Part shown: positions 23,535 to 36,460 of the stretch, one piece after another
How positions within the stretch are numbered: the first letter of the stretch is position 1
Layout: each line of letters begins with the position of its first letter
NCBI GenBank assembly: GCA_905221605.1
Contig: CAJNDS010002144.1
Span: 339,647 to 403,646 of the forward strand
Direction: 5' to 3'
Source: Symbiodinium natans
Taxonomy: Eukaryota; Sar; Dinophyceae; Suessiales; Symbiodiniaceae
DNA length: 64,000 bases
Notes under the pieces: generated by a model
Told to the model about the DNA's origin: nothing
Database searches by the model: none
What the model saw: only the letters and a program-made list of their open reading frames with translations
Translations under genes and position numbers: made by a program

Positions 23535-26520
23535 ATGGGCATGTCCCGACATTCGCCCGGGCGAAACCCTAAACCCTAAACCCTCTAAACCCTGACCCCG
23601 ATGAACCCTAAACCCTAAAATCCTAAAAGCCTAAAATCCTAAACCCTAAACCCTGTTCCGTGTGCATTTCAAGGACGTGGCTTGTCGTCGCTCTCAGGCA
23701 CAAGGGAGATGAAGAACAAACACAAGAGTCATTCAAGTTTTCCCTGAAACCCTCAACTGTCCACCAGCACCCTAAACCCTAAACCCTAAACCCTAAACCC
23801 TAAACCCTAAACCCTAAACCCTAAACCCTAAACCCTGAACCCTGAACCCTGAACCCTGAACTTGGTCTTCGGCCTGAACTCCTTCCTTCCCTCCGGCCCT
23901 TAGAACTATAGCCACTTGAGTATTGTGTATATTCACCTGGGTTTAGGGTTGAGAGTTCGGGGTTTTATATCAGAAACTCACCATCATTCCACAAGGAATC
24001 TGGACCCAAGCATGGCCTAGAAATAAAAGGGCACCCTTTTGCTTTAAGGGGGCTTCATCAGGGAGCCCCTAAACCCTAAACCCTAAACCCTAAACCCAAA
24101 GCCCCTAGTAACAAAGAGGAATAAGGGCCTTCTCTGGTCCCAGGAGTAACACAAGCCTAAACAAGGGCACCCTTTCAGGTTTCAAGGAGGCTTCAGAAGG
24201 GAACCCAAGCCCTTCAAAAAGAAGGGGTTGAGGGCCTTCTCTGGGTCCTATAGGAAAACATACAATCCTAAAATATAGGGGTCGGAAGGATTGCTGCTTT
24301 TCCCTTATGGTCCATGATCATTCTACTATAAAAACCCCCCCAGCCCCCCCCCAAAAAAAAAAAAAAGAAAAAAAAATGCAATTATCAAGGCCCCTATACT
24401 GCAGCCCCTATGCGCGAGGCTCGGTCTGGGACTCGTGCTTGACAATGCCGCCAGGACTGCAAAGACGATCGAGGCGGGCCTGGGAGGGTGTTTAGGGTTT
24501 AGGGTTTAGGGTTTAGGGTTAGGGAACTCAAGCCTACTTGGCTAAATCCCCAGCTGACAAACCCTGGTAAGCGCTAAGCCCCAAGCCCTAAACCCGAACC
24601 CTGAACCCTAAACCCCTGACCAACCAGCCTCATGACCTTGAAGCCCGTGAAGAAACCAGTGCAGCCGGAGGGAGCGCTGGTTGGGCTCCGGGTCTTCTCA
24701 GGGAGGTCGGGGCTTGCGGGTTGATAAGGGTTTAGGGTTTAGGGTTTAGGGTTTAGGGTTTCAGGGGGTTTTATCGGTGTGTTTGGGTGCTGGCAGTGCC
24801 ATATCTTCGAGGCGGAGGGATCTGATCTGTGGGTCTGTAGCTGGGAAATCGAGTGGAGTCGAGTCAACAGTGCCATTCTGCATTGAAGGCTTACAAAGGC
24901 CTTATCGGATTTGCTGAAGTTGTAGATGGCTGGATGTTTTCATGTGTTATTTTTAGAAGTTGTTTGAGGGGCCCAGTTCCTGCACAATTTCGGCAAGCCA
25001 GATAAACTCACCGGAAGCATGGGTTTCGGATCCTTGAACGCGCGGCGAACCCTAATCTCTGAACCATGAGGGCCCCGAACCATCCAGGACCCCCTGCACC
25101 CGAAACCGCCCAACGAAAAGAAAGCTCAGCCGTCCGTGGAAGACCTCGCGCACCCCTAAACCCTAAACCCTAAACCCCAAACCCCAAACCCCAAACCCTG
25201 CACAACCCTAAACCCTAAACCCCAAACCCCAAACCCCAAACCCTGCACAACCCTAAACCCTGGTGCTTCTGTTCATCTGGCAGCTGCGGTTCCCGTGCGC
25301 CGCAATAACAAAGTGGAAAATGGTGAACGGCATGAGCCGCAAACAACCCTCTAAACACAATCATCACGTGGCTCATGTGCTCTCTCCTTGTCACACCTAT
25401 CCCTCAACCAAGCATCCACAGATCAACTGCACGCCTGGTCACCAAGCCCCAAAACCAATAGAACTCTAAACAAAACCCATAAGCCCCTAACTTCACAACT
25501 CATGAACCCTTTCAAACCCAAACCCGAGACCTTAAACCCACGCCACCTAAACCCTAAATCCCAAAAACCCTAAACCCCTAAACCCTGAATCCCCAAACCC
25601 TAAACCCCTAAACCCCTGAACCCAAAACCCTAAACCCTAAACCTTAAACCCCTGAAGGTAAGTCCCAAAAAAAACTGGGCTCTGGGGACCCCTACGCCAA
25701 CTCCATTCCTGCGCAGCTCCGCAACCTGGCAGTACAAAGGGTTCGGGCGCCTGCTCTCCCTAGCGCACCTGAGTAGGGTTTAGGGTTTAGTGTTTAGGGT
25801 TTAGGGTTTAGGGTGTAGGGGGCCTAGGGTTTTGGGTTTAGGGTTTAGGGTTTAGGGTTCAGGGGTTAGGGTGTAGGGAATAAGGGGGCCTAGGGTTGTA
25901 GGGTTTATAGGGTTTAGGGATTCTCGGGCCTTAAAGGACTTGCCATATGGGCAGTTCTCCAAATTAGGTTTACTTTGTACGTTAATTTGGCGTGCTTATC
26001 CCTAAACAGCCTCAATAATTGTGGGAACCTAGAGGCCATGAGAAACCCCGTAAACCCCAAACCCTAAGGCTGTTAGAGAGCCTCCGACTAGGCGGGCCTC
26101 ACAAATCACAAAACTAAACTCGAAAAGCCTACAAACACTAAACGCTAAATCCGAAACCCGAAACCCTAAAACCCCAAGCCCTGGATCTGGAGGTGGCCGT
26201 TTTGAAGGGGGTCCCGGGCTCAAACGCCATTTCTGGCCCAACCTTGTCTGGGACCCCTGAGATTTTCCCCTAAAACCCCACTCAAAATCCCATGAGACCC
26301 CCTGACATGGAAGAAGTGTTTGGAAGCGGGCTGTTGACTTTCAAGGCCTCAACCCAAAAAGGAATAGGTTTGGGTGGTTTTGCCACCTGAGACGTCGTGG
26401 GGTGGGATAAAAGTGTTCGATGGCCCTCCACTATCGGGCCACAGCTGCTCCTCGCGTTTCGCGAAGCTGCCGAAGCGAGTCTGCATCCCAACATTCACGG
26501 CTTCTGCGCCATTTCACAGC

Positions 26521-27063
26521 AAACCCTACACCCCACACCCCAAACCCTAGTCCGCAAACCCTAAACCCGAAACCCTGAAAACCCTAAACCCTAAACCCCA
26601 AACCCTAAATCCCAAACCCTAAACCCCAAACCCTAAACCCCAAACCCTAAACCCCAAACCCTGAAAACCCTAAACCCTAAACCCTAAACCGCAGACCCTA
26701 AACCCTAACCCCAGACCCTAAACTCCAAACCCTAAACCCCAAACCCCAAACCCCAAACCCTAAACCCTAAACCCTAAACCCTGAAACCCTAAACCCCAAA
26801 CTCCAAACCCCAAACCCTAAACCCCAAACCCTAAACCCTAAACTCTAAACCCCAAACCCTAAACCCCAAACCCTAAACCCCAAACCCTAAACCCCAAACC
26901 CCAAACCCCAAACCCTAAACCCCAAACCCCAAACCCCAACCCCCAAACCCTAAACCCTAAACCCCAAACCCTAAACCCCAAACCCTAAACCCCAAACCCC
27001 GAACCCTAAACCCCAAACCCTAAACCCTAAACCCTAAACCCTAAACCCTAAACCCCAAACCCT
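26521..27063 (-). repeat. Long degenerate CCCTAAA/CCCCAAA array (about 540 bp)
   Basis: The longest array in the window. Seven-base units mix CCCTAAA and CCCCAAA with occasional CCCGAAA, CCCTGAAAA and CCCAGA variants. About 80 bp of unique sequence separates it from a TTTAGGG array at 27146-27226, giving a head-to-head arrangement. Confidence 0.92.
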
Positions 27064-27145
27064 CTGGGCTCCCCCGGCTATGCGCTCCACAGTCGGTGCC
27101 AGCGACGGCGCTTCAAGCGCCCCAAGCAGCTCGGAAGCCTCTAGT

Positions 27146-27226
27146 GGGTTTAGGGTTTAGGGTTTAGGGTTTAGGGTTTAGGGTTTAGGGTTTAGGGTTT
27201 AGGGTTTAGGGTTTAGGGTTTAGGGC
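27146..27226 (+). repeat. TTTAGGG array
   Basis: About eleven uninterrupted TTTAGGG units, in opposite orientation to the array ending at 27063. Shorter TTTAGGG stretches continue to 27290. Confidence 0.92.
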
Positions 27227-28400
27227 TAGTCACTATACGGTTTAGGGTTTAGGGTTTAGGGTTTGCGGTCTAGGGTTTAGGGTTTAGGGCTAGTCGCCAT
27301 AGGGTTTCGGGTTTAGGGTTTCGGGGCCGAGGGTCCAGAGTTTGGGGGTCCAGGGTTTAGGAATTAGGGTTTTGTGGCTCTATAGGGTTAAAGCTAGTGG
27401 AGGGGTTGGGGTTTAGGGTTTAGGGGTTGATAGAGCGTCGTTTACGTGGACTCTGAACCCCCTAAACCCTCTAAACATCTCTAAACCTATAAATCATTCC
27501 TAAGGCCGTTACAGACGCTCAACCCTAAAAGTGCTACACTGTGAACCCTAAACCCTGAACACCTTGAACCCAAAACAATAAAATCCTGCCCCTAAACCCT
27601 GAGCCCTAAATCCTAAACGCCGGATTTGGCTGGGCAACGTTTAGGGGCTGTGTGGCTTTAGGAGGGTCTTCAAGTCTCATAGATCGCTGGCGGATCCAAG
27701 GTTTGGAGCTACCTAGGGTTTAGGGTTTAGGGTTTAGGGTTTAGGGTTTAGGGCTTAGGGTTTAGGATTTAGGGCTTATGGGGTTTAGGGCTTGGGGTTT
27801 GGAGACTTATTCGGGTGCAGGGGTTGCTGTGTTGAAGGTTTAGGGTCTTGGGTTCGCGAACCAACCCAAGCGCTACCCCAAAACCCCAAACGATAAACCC
27901 TAAACCCTAAACCCTAAACCCCAAACCCTAAACCCTGCTTGGTGTTTTGTGCAGCAGATCGCTTCAGACCGCGCGTTCGCTAGGCGAAGATGAGGCTGAG
28001 CGCTCCTAGGCGGCCCTTTGGAGGCTACGTGTGAACTCCCTGAAGCCTAAACCCTAAACCCTAAACCCTAAACCCTAAACCCTAAACTTGGGTTCTGAGT
28101 GCCCTGAATCAGGAATTGCCGAACCAAATACACGGGGCGTCCTTGATGAGATAGATAGAAAGTAAGCCTAAACCCTAAACGGTACACCCTACACTGTAAA
28201 CCCAAGACCCGAGACCCTAAACCCTAAACCCTAAACCCTAAACCCTAAACCCTAAACCCTAAACCCTAAACCCTAAACCCCACCCCCTAGAAGAAACCTC
28301 AGCCTCAATTCATGTTGGTGAGACTTCGGAGGCCCCTTACTTCGCCGTGCAAGGCGTGCAGAAGCCGTGGGGCGTGAAGGCTTCCGACTCCTCCTCGGGA

Positions 28401-28574
28401 TAGGGTTTAGGGTTTAGGGTTTAGGGTTTAGGGTTTAGGGTTTAGGGTTTAGGGTTTAGGGTTTAGGGTTTAGGGTTTAGGGTTTAGGGTTTAGGGTTTA
28501 GGGTTTGGGGTTTAGGGTTTAAGGTTTAAGGTTTAAGGTTTGGGGTTTGGGGTTTAGGGTTTAGGGTTTAGGGA
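28401..28574 (+). repeat. TTTAGGG array
   Basis: About 24 units; perfect for the first 15, then TTTGGGG and TTTAAGG variants. About 130 bp to the left is a CCCTAAA array (28213-28280), facing the other way. Confidence 0.92.
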
Positions 28575-29594
28575 GTCGTTCGGACCCTTGCATTTTGTTT
28601 GGGGTTCAGGGTTGAAGGTCTACGGGGCTTTTCGCGGGCCCGCCCGGCCCCCTCTCCCAACCGTACCCCCCCACCCTTCTGTGGTCTGGACGGTTTAGGG
28701 TTTAGGGTTTAGGGTTTAGGGTCTAGGGTCTAGGGTCTAGGGTTGAGGGTTGGTTTAGTGTCCGCTTGCCCCTCTTCTCATGTGCGGTCACATGCTGATT
28801 GGCAGGGCAGGGTCAGAAACAAACACGACATTGCATGGTTCAAGAGTGCGTCGCCCTTCGGTGCAGGTTGGAAGAAAAAAACGGTGAAGCAATCGATATT
28901 GCTTGTTGCTTTCGTCTTTATCTGCATATTGGATTCCGGCTGTGCAGGAGGTAAAAACGTTAAAAGCTCGATGTCTCTCGCCAACTTTTTAAATCTCTTT
29001 TCGCAATCGTAGTTCGCGCAGTCTTAGGCATGCACGCAATGGGCGATGCATGTGAACCCTAAACCCTAAACCCTAAACCCTTAAACCATGGACGTTCCCT
29101 CCCAAGAGGTGTGCCCTACACATGGCTTCAAAGCCAGAGACACGTTCGGGCATGGATACACAGGACAAGGTGGTCGGGTTGGTTGAAACCCTAAACCCTA
29201 AACCCTAAACCCTCAACCCTAAACCCTAGTGAGGGTGAGGACGAGTGGTCGCTTGGGAACGACTCGGAAGAGGTCTTCAGCTGTAGAAGTTGAGCTCGAG
29301 CCTTTCAGGGTTTGGGGCTGAAGAGCAGACGATTCCTTGGCCAAAGGGTATAGGATTTAGGATTTAGAGTCTAGGGTTTGGTCAAAGGGTTTAGGGTTTA
29401 GGGTTTCGGGTTTGGGGTTTGGGGTTTCGGGTTTAGGGTTTAGGGTTCAGGGTTCAGGGTTTTGGGTTTAGGGTTCCGATCCCCGAAGAAACTGTCGGCA
29501 GGCCTTTCTCGCAAAGCGACAGCGCTGCGCCTGAGCACAGCGCCGTTTGCTCCAGGCTGCGCCTCTACGCGCACCATGCCATGCCAGGGGTGTG

Positions 29595-29695
29595 TAGGGT
29601 TTAGGGTTTAGGGTTTAGGGTTTAGGGTTTAGGGTTTAGGGTTTAGGGTTTAGGGTTTAGGGTTTTGGGTTTAGGGTTTAGGGTTTAGGGTTTTG
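29595..29695 (+). repeat. TTTAGGG array
   Basis: About 14 units, two with TTTTGGG changes. A CCCTAAA array follows at 29869-29978 after a C-rich spacer that repeats AGCCCCTA-type words. Confidence 0.9.
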
Positions 29696-29868
29696 GGGAG
29701 CCCTGGGGGTACCCTTAATCTTCTTCCCCTATATAGCCCCTACGTATACCTTATAAAATCCCATATATCCAAGTAGCCCCTAAAGAGCCCCTAAGTAGCC
29801 CCTAGGGTCCCTTATAAGAACATACCACTAAGGTTGTACCCCTTTAAAGTTTCCCTTAAAATACTCCC

Positions 29869-29978
29869 AAACCCTAAACCCTAAACCCTAAACCCTAAAC
29901 CCTAAACCCTAAACCCTAAACCCTAAACCCTAAACCCTAAACCCTAAACCCTAAACCTAAACCCTAAACCCTAAGCCC
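29869..29978 (-). repeat. CCCTAAA array
   Basis: About 15 units, one shortened to CCTAAA. Opposite orientation to the array 175 bp to the left. Confidence 0.9.
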
Positions 29979-32900
29979 TTTTCTTCCCTTAGAGGATCTT
30001 CAAGAAGGATCCCCAAAGCCAAGGGTGCAACCTTAGGAGCGCAAGATAAAAAGATCCATGAAGATGGGGTCGAGGGCTGACTCAACCCTAAACCCTAAAC
30101 CCTAAACCCTAAAACCCTAAACCCTAAACCCTAAACCAAAAACCCTAAACTCTAAACCAGGAATGGCTTGTATTTTATGCAGACTGTTGGCTTGGAGTGC
30201 TTGCAGAAGTGTTGCCCTGCATCCTGATAAACCCTCAACCCTGAACCCGAAACCGCCCCAAAGTCATGCCCTAGGGAGTACTTCAAACCCAAGAGCCTCC
30301 TCGGGCGGTTGGGTTTTAGGTTTTAGGGTTTAGGGTTTAGGGTTCAGGGTTTAGGATTCAGGGTTTAGGACCCTCTAGGGAACACCCATCCATGAACCTC
30401 TATGCTGGGCCTCCGTAGCAGCTGCAGTAGCCCCAGGGTCACTGTCCAAAGCTCCGGATCCTCAATCTGAGTTTGTAGGGTTGTAGGGATTAGGGTTTAG
30501 GGTTTAGGGTTTAAGGTTTAGGGTTTACAGTTTAGGAGCCGCGCCCGCATCAATGGTTGTTTTGCTGTGCCCCGCCGAAAATTTCAACAGGAGGGTACAG
30601 GAGTCGCGGTTCCGAACGACCCAGGTGCTGAGGATTCCGGTTTTCGGGCTTCGGGCCCAAGCGTTGAGGGTCTAGGGCTAAACGCTAAGCCCTAGCAACC
30701 TTTTCCCTAAAGCACCAAGCCCTGTAACCTCGAGTCTCAGATATCCTAAACCCGAAACCCGAAATCCGAAACCCTAAACCCTAAACCCGAAACCCTAAAC
30801 ACTAAACCCTAAACCCTAAACCCTGAACCCTGAACCCTAAACCCTAAACCCTAAACCCTAAACCCTAAACCAAGGCACATCGAAGCTCACAATGGCGCTT
30901 GTATAAGCAATGAGGCTGGTGGCGATGCCTGCCTTCGGTGCACTTGCTCGGGCGCAGAGATTTTTGTTAGGCTGAGGCTGCAGCATTTGTTGGATTTTAG
31001 CCCTAAACCCTAAACCCTAAACCCCTAAACCCTAAACCCTAAACCCTTATAGGGTGTAGGGTTGTGGGGCTTGTATGTTCTACTACTCTCTCGGCCGCTA
31101 CGTCTCATAGGCCAGAGACCTTACAAGCCTACGGCCTAAAATCTCCTTAACGCATCTAAGCATTGTACTTAACCACAGGGAAACAGTAGGGTTCAGGGTG
31201 TAGGGTGTAGGGTGTCGGGTTTGACTGTTACGGTTTCGGGTTTGGGGTTAGGGTTTAGGGTTTGCGTTGATTAAAACGCGGCCTACCATTGCACAACTGC
31301 GATGGGTTTAGGGTTTAGGGTGAGCCAAAGGCAACCATGCCCATGCCTTGTCCATGTGCTGCAACTGTGACAGCGCAAGCTGCCACTGTAGCCCCTTCCG
31401 CATGGGCGTTAAACATGGCTTTAGGGTTATCAGCCAGTTGCCTGCAGCCTAAGCAAGCCCTAGAAACTCATAACCCGGAACCCGAATCGGTTGCCCATGT
31501 TTGCATGAGCCTAAGGGATTACCATAAACCCAAAACCCTCTAAACCATAAACCCTAAACCCCTAAACCCTAAACCCTAAACCCCTAAACCCTAAACCCTA
31601 AACCCCTAAACCCTAAACCAGGCTTTGGGGACTCGGAAGTGGGGCTAGGGGTAGGGTTTAGGTTTCCAGATTTCAGGCTTCGACCGGGTTTAGGGCTAGG
31701 GTTTAGGGCTTTGGGGTTTAGGGGTTTAGCGGTTTAGGGGTTTAGGGTTTAGGGGTTTAGGGGTTCAGGGTTTAGGTCGAAGGTTTAGGGTTTAGGGGTT
31801 TAAGGGTTTAGGTGTTTAGGGTTTAGGGGTGATCGCCTCAGTTTCGGGCTTCGGAACTCCCTGCAACCCAGCAAACCCAACATGCTTGTGATACCTTAAA
31901 CCCTAAAACCTAAACCCCCTAAACCCCCTAAACCCCCTAAACCCCCAAAACCCCCTAAACCCCCTAAACCCCCTAAACCCCCTAAACCCCCTAAACCCCC
32001 TAACCCCCCTTAAACCCCTAAACCCGGAAACCCTCAACCCTACGAACCCCCTCCTTGGCGCAGGCGGACACCACTGCACTGTAGGTGATCTCCTTGGGGC
32101 CCGCAGTTCGTCAGGGTTTAGGGTTTAGGGTTTAGAGTTTAGGGTTTAAGGCTACTTGTAGCAACATCAATTGATCTGGACTCTACGGTTCCCGGCTTTG
32201 GGGTGAAAGGCTACTGGGTAGCCTAGAAATCAAGCACCAACAGGCCAAGCACTTTTGCATAGGTGAAAAGAGGGTTTCAGGTCTAGGGTTTAGGGTTTAG
32301 GGTTTAGTAGCCCTAAACGGAGAGTCGGAGAAAAGGGTGTAGGGTTCAGGGTTTTAGGTTTCAGGCGTTAGGGGTGCCGGCATGGCTTGGGGTAAGACTC
32401 CTAAACTCGAAACTCTGAACCCTTTAGGAACCCTTAGGAACCCTAACCCTAAACCCTAAACCCTAAACCCTAAACCCTAAACACGGGCAGAAGAAAAACA
32501 ACTTGATCTCGTCTCCCCGTCCAGGGCTTTGGATCCTGATCCCCTGTCAACCAGAAAATATGAGCACGATCAGAAACCAAGGAAACGCATAGGGGTTTAG
32601 GGTTCAGGATTTAGGGATGTTATAGGGGTCTAGGGTTTATAGGATTTAGGGTTTAGGGTTTGGGGTACCATTTTGGGGTCCTTATTATAAGGGGATCCTA
32701 TTATTTGGGGTCCCTTGTTGTTGTAAACCCCCCCCCCCCCCCAAATCCGCAAAGGTCAAGGCTAGGGTGGAGCGCAAGTACTGAAGGGTCTATTGGACTG
32801 AGTGGTTGGCCCTAAACCCGAAACCATGGGCTAGGCACTTACTTGTAGTAGTCCGTTGAGACTGGCTTTGGGGTTTAGAGTTTAGGGTGTAGGGTTTGGG

Positions 32901-34923
32901 GTTTAGGGTTCAGGGTTTAGGGTACGAAGACCGATGCGCTGGAAGTCGAAGAAGAAGACATTTGAGGCCATCGCCCCATGAACCCTGAACCCATATGAAC
33001 TCGAAAGCCCTAAACATTATAAGCGCTAAAGCCCTAGAGGCTCTCAAGCCCAAAAACCCTAGGACCCTAACGCCCGCAAAAAACCTAAACTCCAAACCCT
33101 AAAACTCAAAAACTCTAAAACCCTACAACCCTAAGATCCTAAAACCCAAAAAAACCTACAACCCTAAGACCCCAAAACCCTAAAATTCTCAACCCAAAAA
33201 GCCCTGAAACTGCGCAAAAACCCTAAAATCCTAGAACCCTGAAACCCTACGACCCTAAAGACCTAAAACCCCAAACAAAGAACCCTGAATCCTCAACCCT
33301 AAACCCTAAAACCCTACGACCCTACGACCCTAAACCCTAAACCCTAAACCCTAAACCCTAAACCCTAAACCCTAAACCCTAAACCCTAAACCCTACCTTA
33401 AGAACCTTGTAAACGCCACAAGACGGAAGGGCTGGTCGTCGATGTTGACATGAGCTGCAAGAGGTCCAAGGCACGCTGCCTTGTGGCAGGAACAGGGGTT
33501 AAGGGTCCAAGGCTCAGGGTTTAGGGGGGGGTTTAGGGTTTAGGGTTTCGGGTTTGATAGGGATTGTGGGTTTGGGGTTTAGGATACCCCCTTTTAATCC
33601 CAATTAAGGACTGTTAGCAAAGGGAGTGCTATAATTATGATAGGGGGTTATATAATCCCTATCAAGGACTGTTAGTAGAAGGGACCTCCTCCACGAAGAA
33701 CCAACAAAGGTAGCATCGCAGTCTCTTGAGGTAGGGTGTCTCTTTGGGGACCAAATGAACCCTAAACCCTAAACCCTAAACCCTAAACCCTAAACCCAGA
33801 CCCTAAACCCTAAACCCTAAACCTTTGTTTGGAAGCGGCGCCCCAGGTGGCTAAGGTGCCGGGGAGTCTGGTCCAAGGTTGGGGGTATGTTCGGTAGCAG
33901 AGTTTCCAGAATTGAGGTTCGGTTTAGGGTTTAGGGTTTAGGGTTTGGGGTTTAGGGTTTAGGGTTTAGGGGATGTCAAGCCGCATCGATTTCATGAGTG
34001 AGATGGTGAAGGCATCGATACTGAACTGTGGGAACATGCAAAAAAAACTCTCTATTGCTCCTTTTGGGGCTGTAAAATTGTAGTAGTGGGATGGTCCAGG
34101 CCTTAACCCACTTTGAAAAATATTCCTGAAGATGACCCCTTGTTAACCCAATCAGGAAAAATGGGAATGTCCCAGGGGCCTACCTCGAATATGGAGCCCT
34201 TTGACAGAACTGCTCTTGGACCGGGCACAGGCGGCTTCTCCCGTGGGCTCTACCCAACTTGCAAGGCCAGCACCCCTTCATCTTGTTGTTCTGTTACTGG
34301 GTGTAGGGTGTAGGGTTTAGGGTTTAGGTGTAAGTTTCAGGGTTTCGGGTTGAAGTTTCTGGCCATAGTGCCCGTGACTTGCACTGGAAGCTCAACTTTT
34401 GGCAGCTCGGGTTTACAGCATGGTAAGCTTGCGTGAATCTAGAGCACGTGTAGTGACAGATTCTGGATGACAGAGAGCACATTGGAACCGGGGAAGGTCG
34501 GTTATGAGGGTTTAGGGTTTAGGGTTCCGGGTTTAGGGTTTAGGGTTTAGGGTTTAGGAGGTGACCTTGAGCAGGCCCCCTGGCTAAACTGCCTTCAGGA
34601 ACCCTACTAAAACCTAAAACCTAAACCTGATGCTTTGCCAAGAGCAGTCTGCCCACCCTCCCCCCCCCCCCCCAAATAGACTCCTAGCACGCCTGGACTC
34701 CATCTCTGCAGATTTATGTAGGATTTAGGGTTTGGGGTTTAGGGTTTAGGGTTTGGGGCTTAGGGATAATTCAGGCTTCTTCCGGTGTGAATGCTGGCCC
34801 GCTGGCCATGTAAAATGAACTGTCCTTAACTTCACCACTCCGTCATACTCTGAATTCTGAACTCGCCCCTGGCACGTCGAAACTCTCATCCTGCCCATGC
34901 AAATGGTACTCTCAGCCTAAACC

Positions 34924-35160
34924 CTAAATCCTGAAACCCTGTAAGTCCAGGAAACCCACCATGGTCTTGCTGCGAGCGGCCACGAAGACAGTCCCTCGAA
35001 TGCCCCCAGGAGCGTGTTGTACGTGATCACGCTGGGAGTGAGTGCCCTCAGAAAGCTTAAGAACTCGTTTTGTGCCTTTTTGTAGAGGTGCGGGGGAGGA
35101 GCACACAGGTCGTGGGCTTGGGTGAACTTTAGTACCTTGATCCAGCAAATATAGGGCCAA
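34924..35160 (-). pseudogene. Possible PPR (pentatricopeptide) gene relic
   Basis: One minus-strand frame reads ALTPSVITYNTLLGAFEG followed by SSWPLA, matching the first helix and start of the second helix of a PPR repeat (consensus of the form 'p-vvTYn-Li-a--k-g-w--A'). Only one motif is seen, the frame changes character on both sides and no other repeat is visible. PPR proteins bind organelle RNA and are numerous in algae. It could be a gene fragment, an exon of a longer gene, or chance. Confidence 0.3.
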
Positions 35161-35542
35161 GGGCTATTTATAGGGGGCCGGGGAATGAGTAGTGAGGTGC
35201 CCAGATCCACCCACCAAAACCCCTGATTCACCCGCCTGGCTCGCCCGTCAACAAACTCCTGATTCAAGGAGACGACATGGTGTTCACGCTTTTTTGGGTG
35301 GTGCCTGCAGTGTGAAGGCCCAATGGACAGCGTAACCCTCAACCCTCAACCCTCAACCCTAAACCCTAAACCCTAAACCCTAAACCCTGAACCCTAAACC
35401 CTAAACCCTAGCCATTCAGTTCTGAGAGCTCCCCCCAACCAACGCAACCCCATGAAACCTGCCGGGGTGAGTGAGCAACGACACCGGGGCCCTACCCCTT
35501 CCGCGGCCCTGTCAGCCTTGCAACACAATAAGTTATAAATGT

Positions 35543-35615
35543 GTATACATATATATATATATAGACATATAAACATATAGATATATAGATATATAGATGT
35601 ATAGATGTATAGATG

Positions 35616-35646
<31 letters not shown>

Positions 35647-35790
35647 GTAGATATATGTAGATATATGGACATAAAGATATATATATATACATGTATATAT
35701 ATATATATAGACATATATAGATATATAGATACATAGATATATAGATCTATAGATATATGGATATATAGATATATAGACATACAGTTATTT
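35543..35790. repeat. (TA)-rich microsatellite
   Basis: About 250 bp of ATATAT, ATATAG and ATACAT words. Long open frames on the minus strand are pure translations of the repeat (Tyr/Ile runs). Confidence 0.9.
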
Positions 35791-36385
35791 CTTATTTATT
35801 TAACCGCTATGGCATGTCTACAAGCAAACAAACAACAGACACAGGTGTATACATGTGTACTTACATAATATATAACAAACTGGGTATATATGTTTAGTTG
35901 TCTACACAGACAAGTTGTAAATTGAAAACCATGGGGGCTCGGGAAATCTTGGTTGCGTACGTGGGATCATCACAGGGGGCGGGGGGGGGGGGGGGGGGGG
36001 GGGGGGGCGAAAGAGCGCCCCGTTTTGTAAGCATCATGAACATGAACAACCGACCACTCCAGGCCCGGAAGCCTTTTTCATGCACCTCGAACATTCCAGA
36101 CTTGGCCAACGTGTGCTTGGCAAGGGGCGAGTTTTGGTGCGAGGAAGCGGAGTCTGCGCGGGGGCAGGTGAATCGTGCGTTGGTGAGGGGGGAACTTCGG
36201 GTGTGCCAAAAGGAAGCGCTTTGTGAGAGACCTAGCCTCACCAAGACTGCCACTTACAACTCTCATGGAGTTCAAGCCTCATTTTTGTCAAAGCAACATG
36301 TGCTATTGACAAAGTTGATTTTGACGAACCTGATAACATGAAACCCTCGCGCAAGCCGCCTAAGCCTTGTATCCCATGGGCCGCA

Positions 36386-36460
36386 CACGCGCCACATGGG
36401 TCGCACACTTGGGTCGCTTGGGGTCACTTGGGGTCACTTGGGTCACTTGGGATACCAGCC
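36386..36460 (+). repeat. Short minisatellite of GGGTCACTTG words
   Basis: Tandem and near-tandem GGGTCGCTTGG/GGGTCACTTGG units; the same words recur at 36835-36900 and in diluted form between. A related CACTTGGGTCATT occurs at the very start of the window. Confidence 0.7.

Larger units (their letters stand above)
23535..35340. other. Host repeat-rich region, no intact gene seen
   Basis: Unique spacers of roughly 50-400 bp alternate with CCCTAAA or TTTAGGG arrays that switch orientation repeatedly. Homopolymer tracts occur near 24345 (C then A), 32728 (C) and 34660 (C). Open frames are short and mostly read the repeats. One frame (28743-29012) includes a hydrophobic segment but has no family signature. 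A possible PPR relic at 34924-35160 is listed separately. Confidence 0.7.

Noticed and set aside
35394..35780. 128-aa Tyr/Ile/Ser-rich frame
   Set aside because: Translation of the TA-rich microsatellite.
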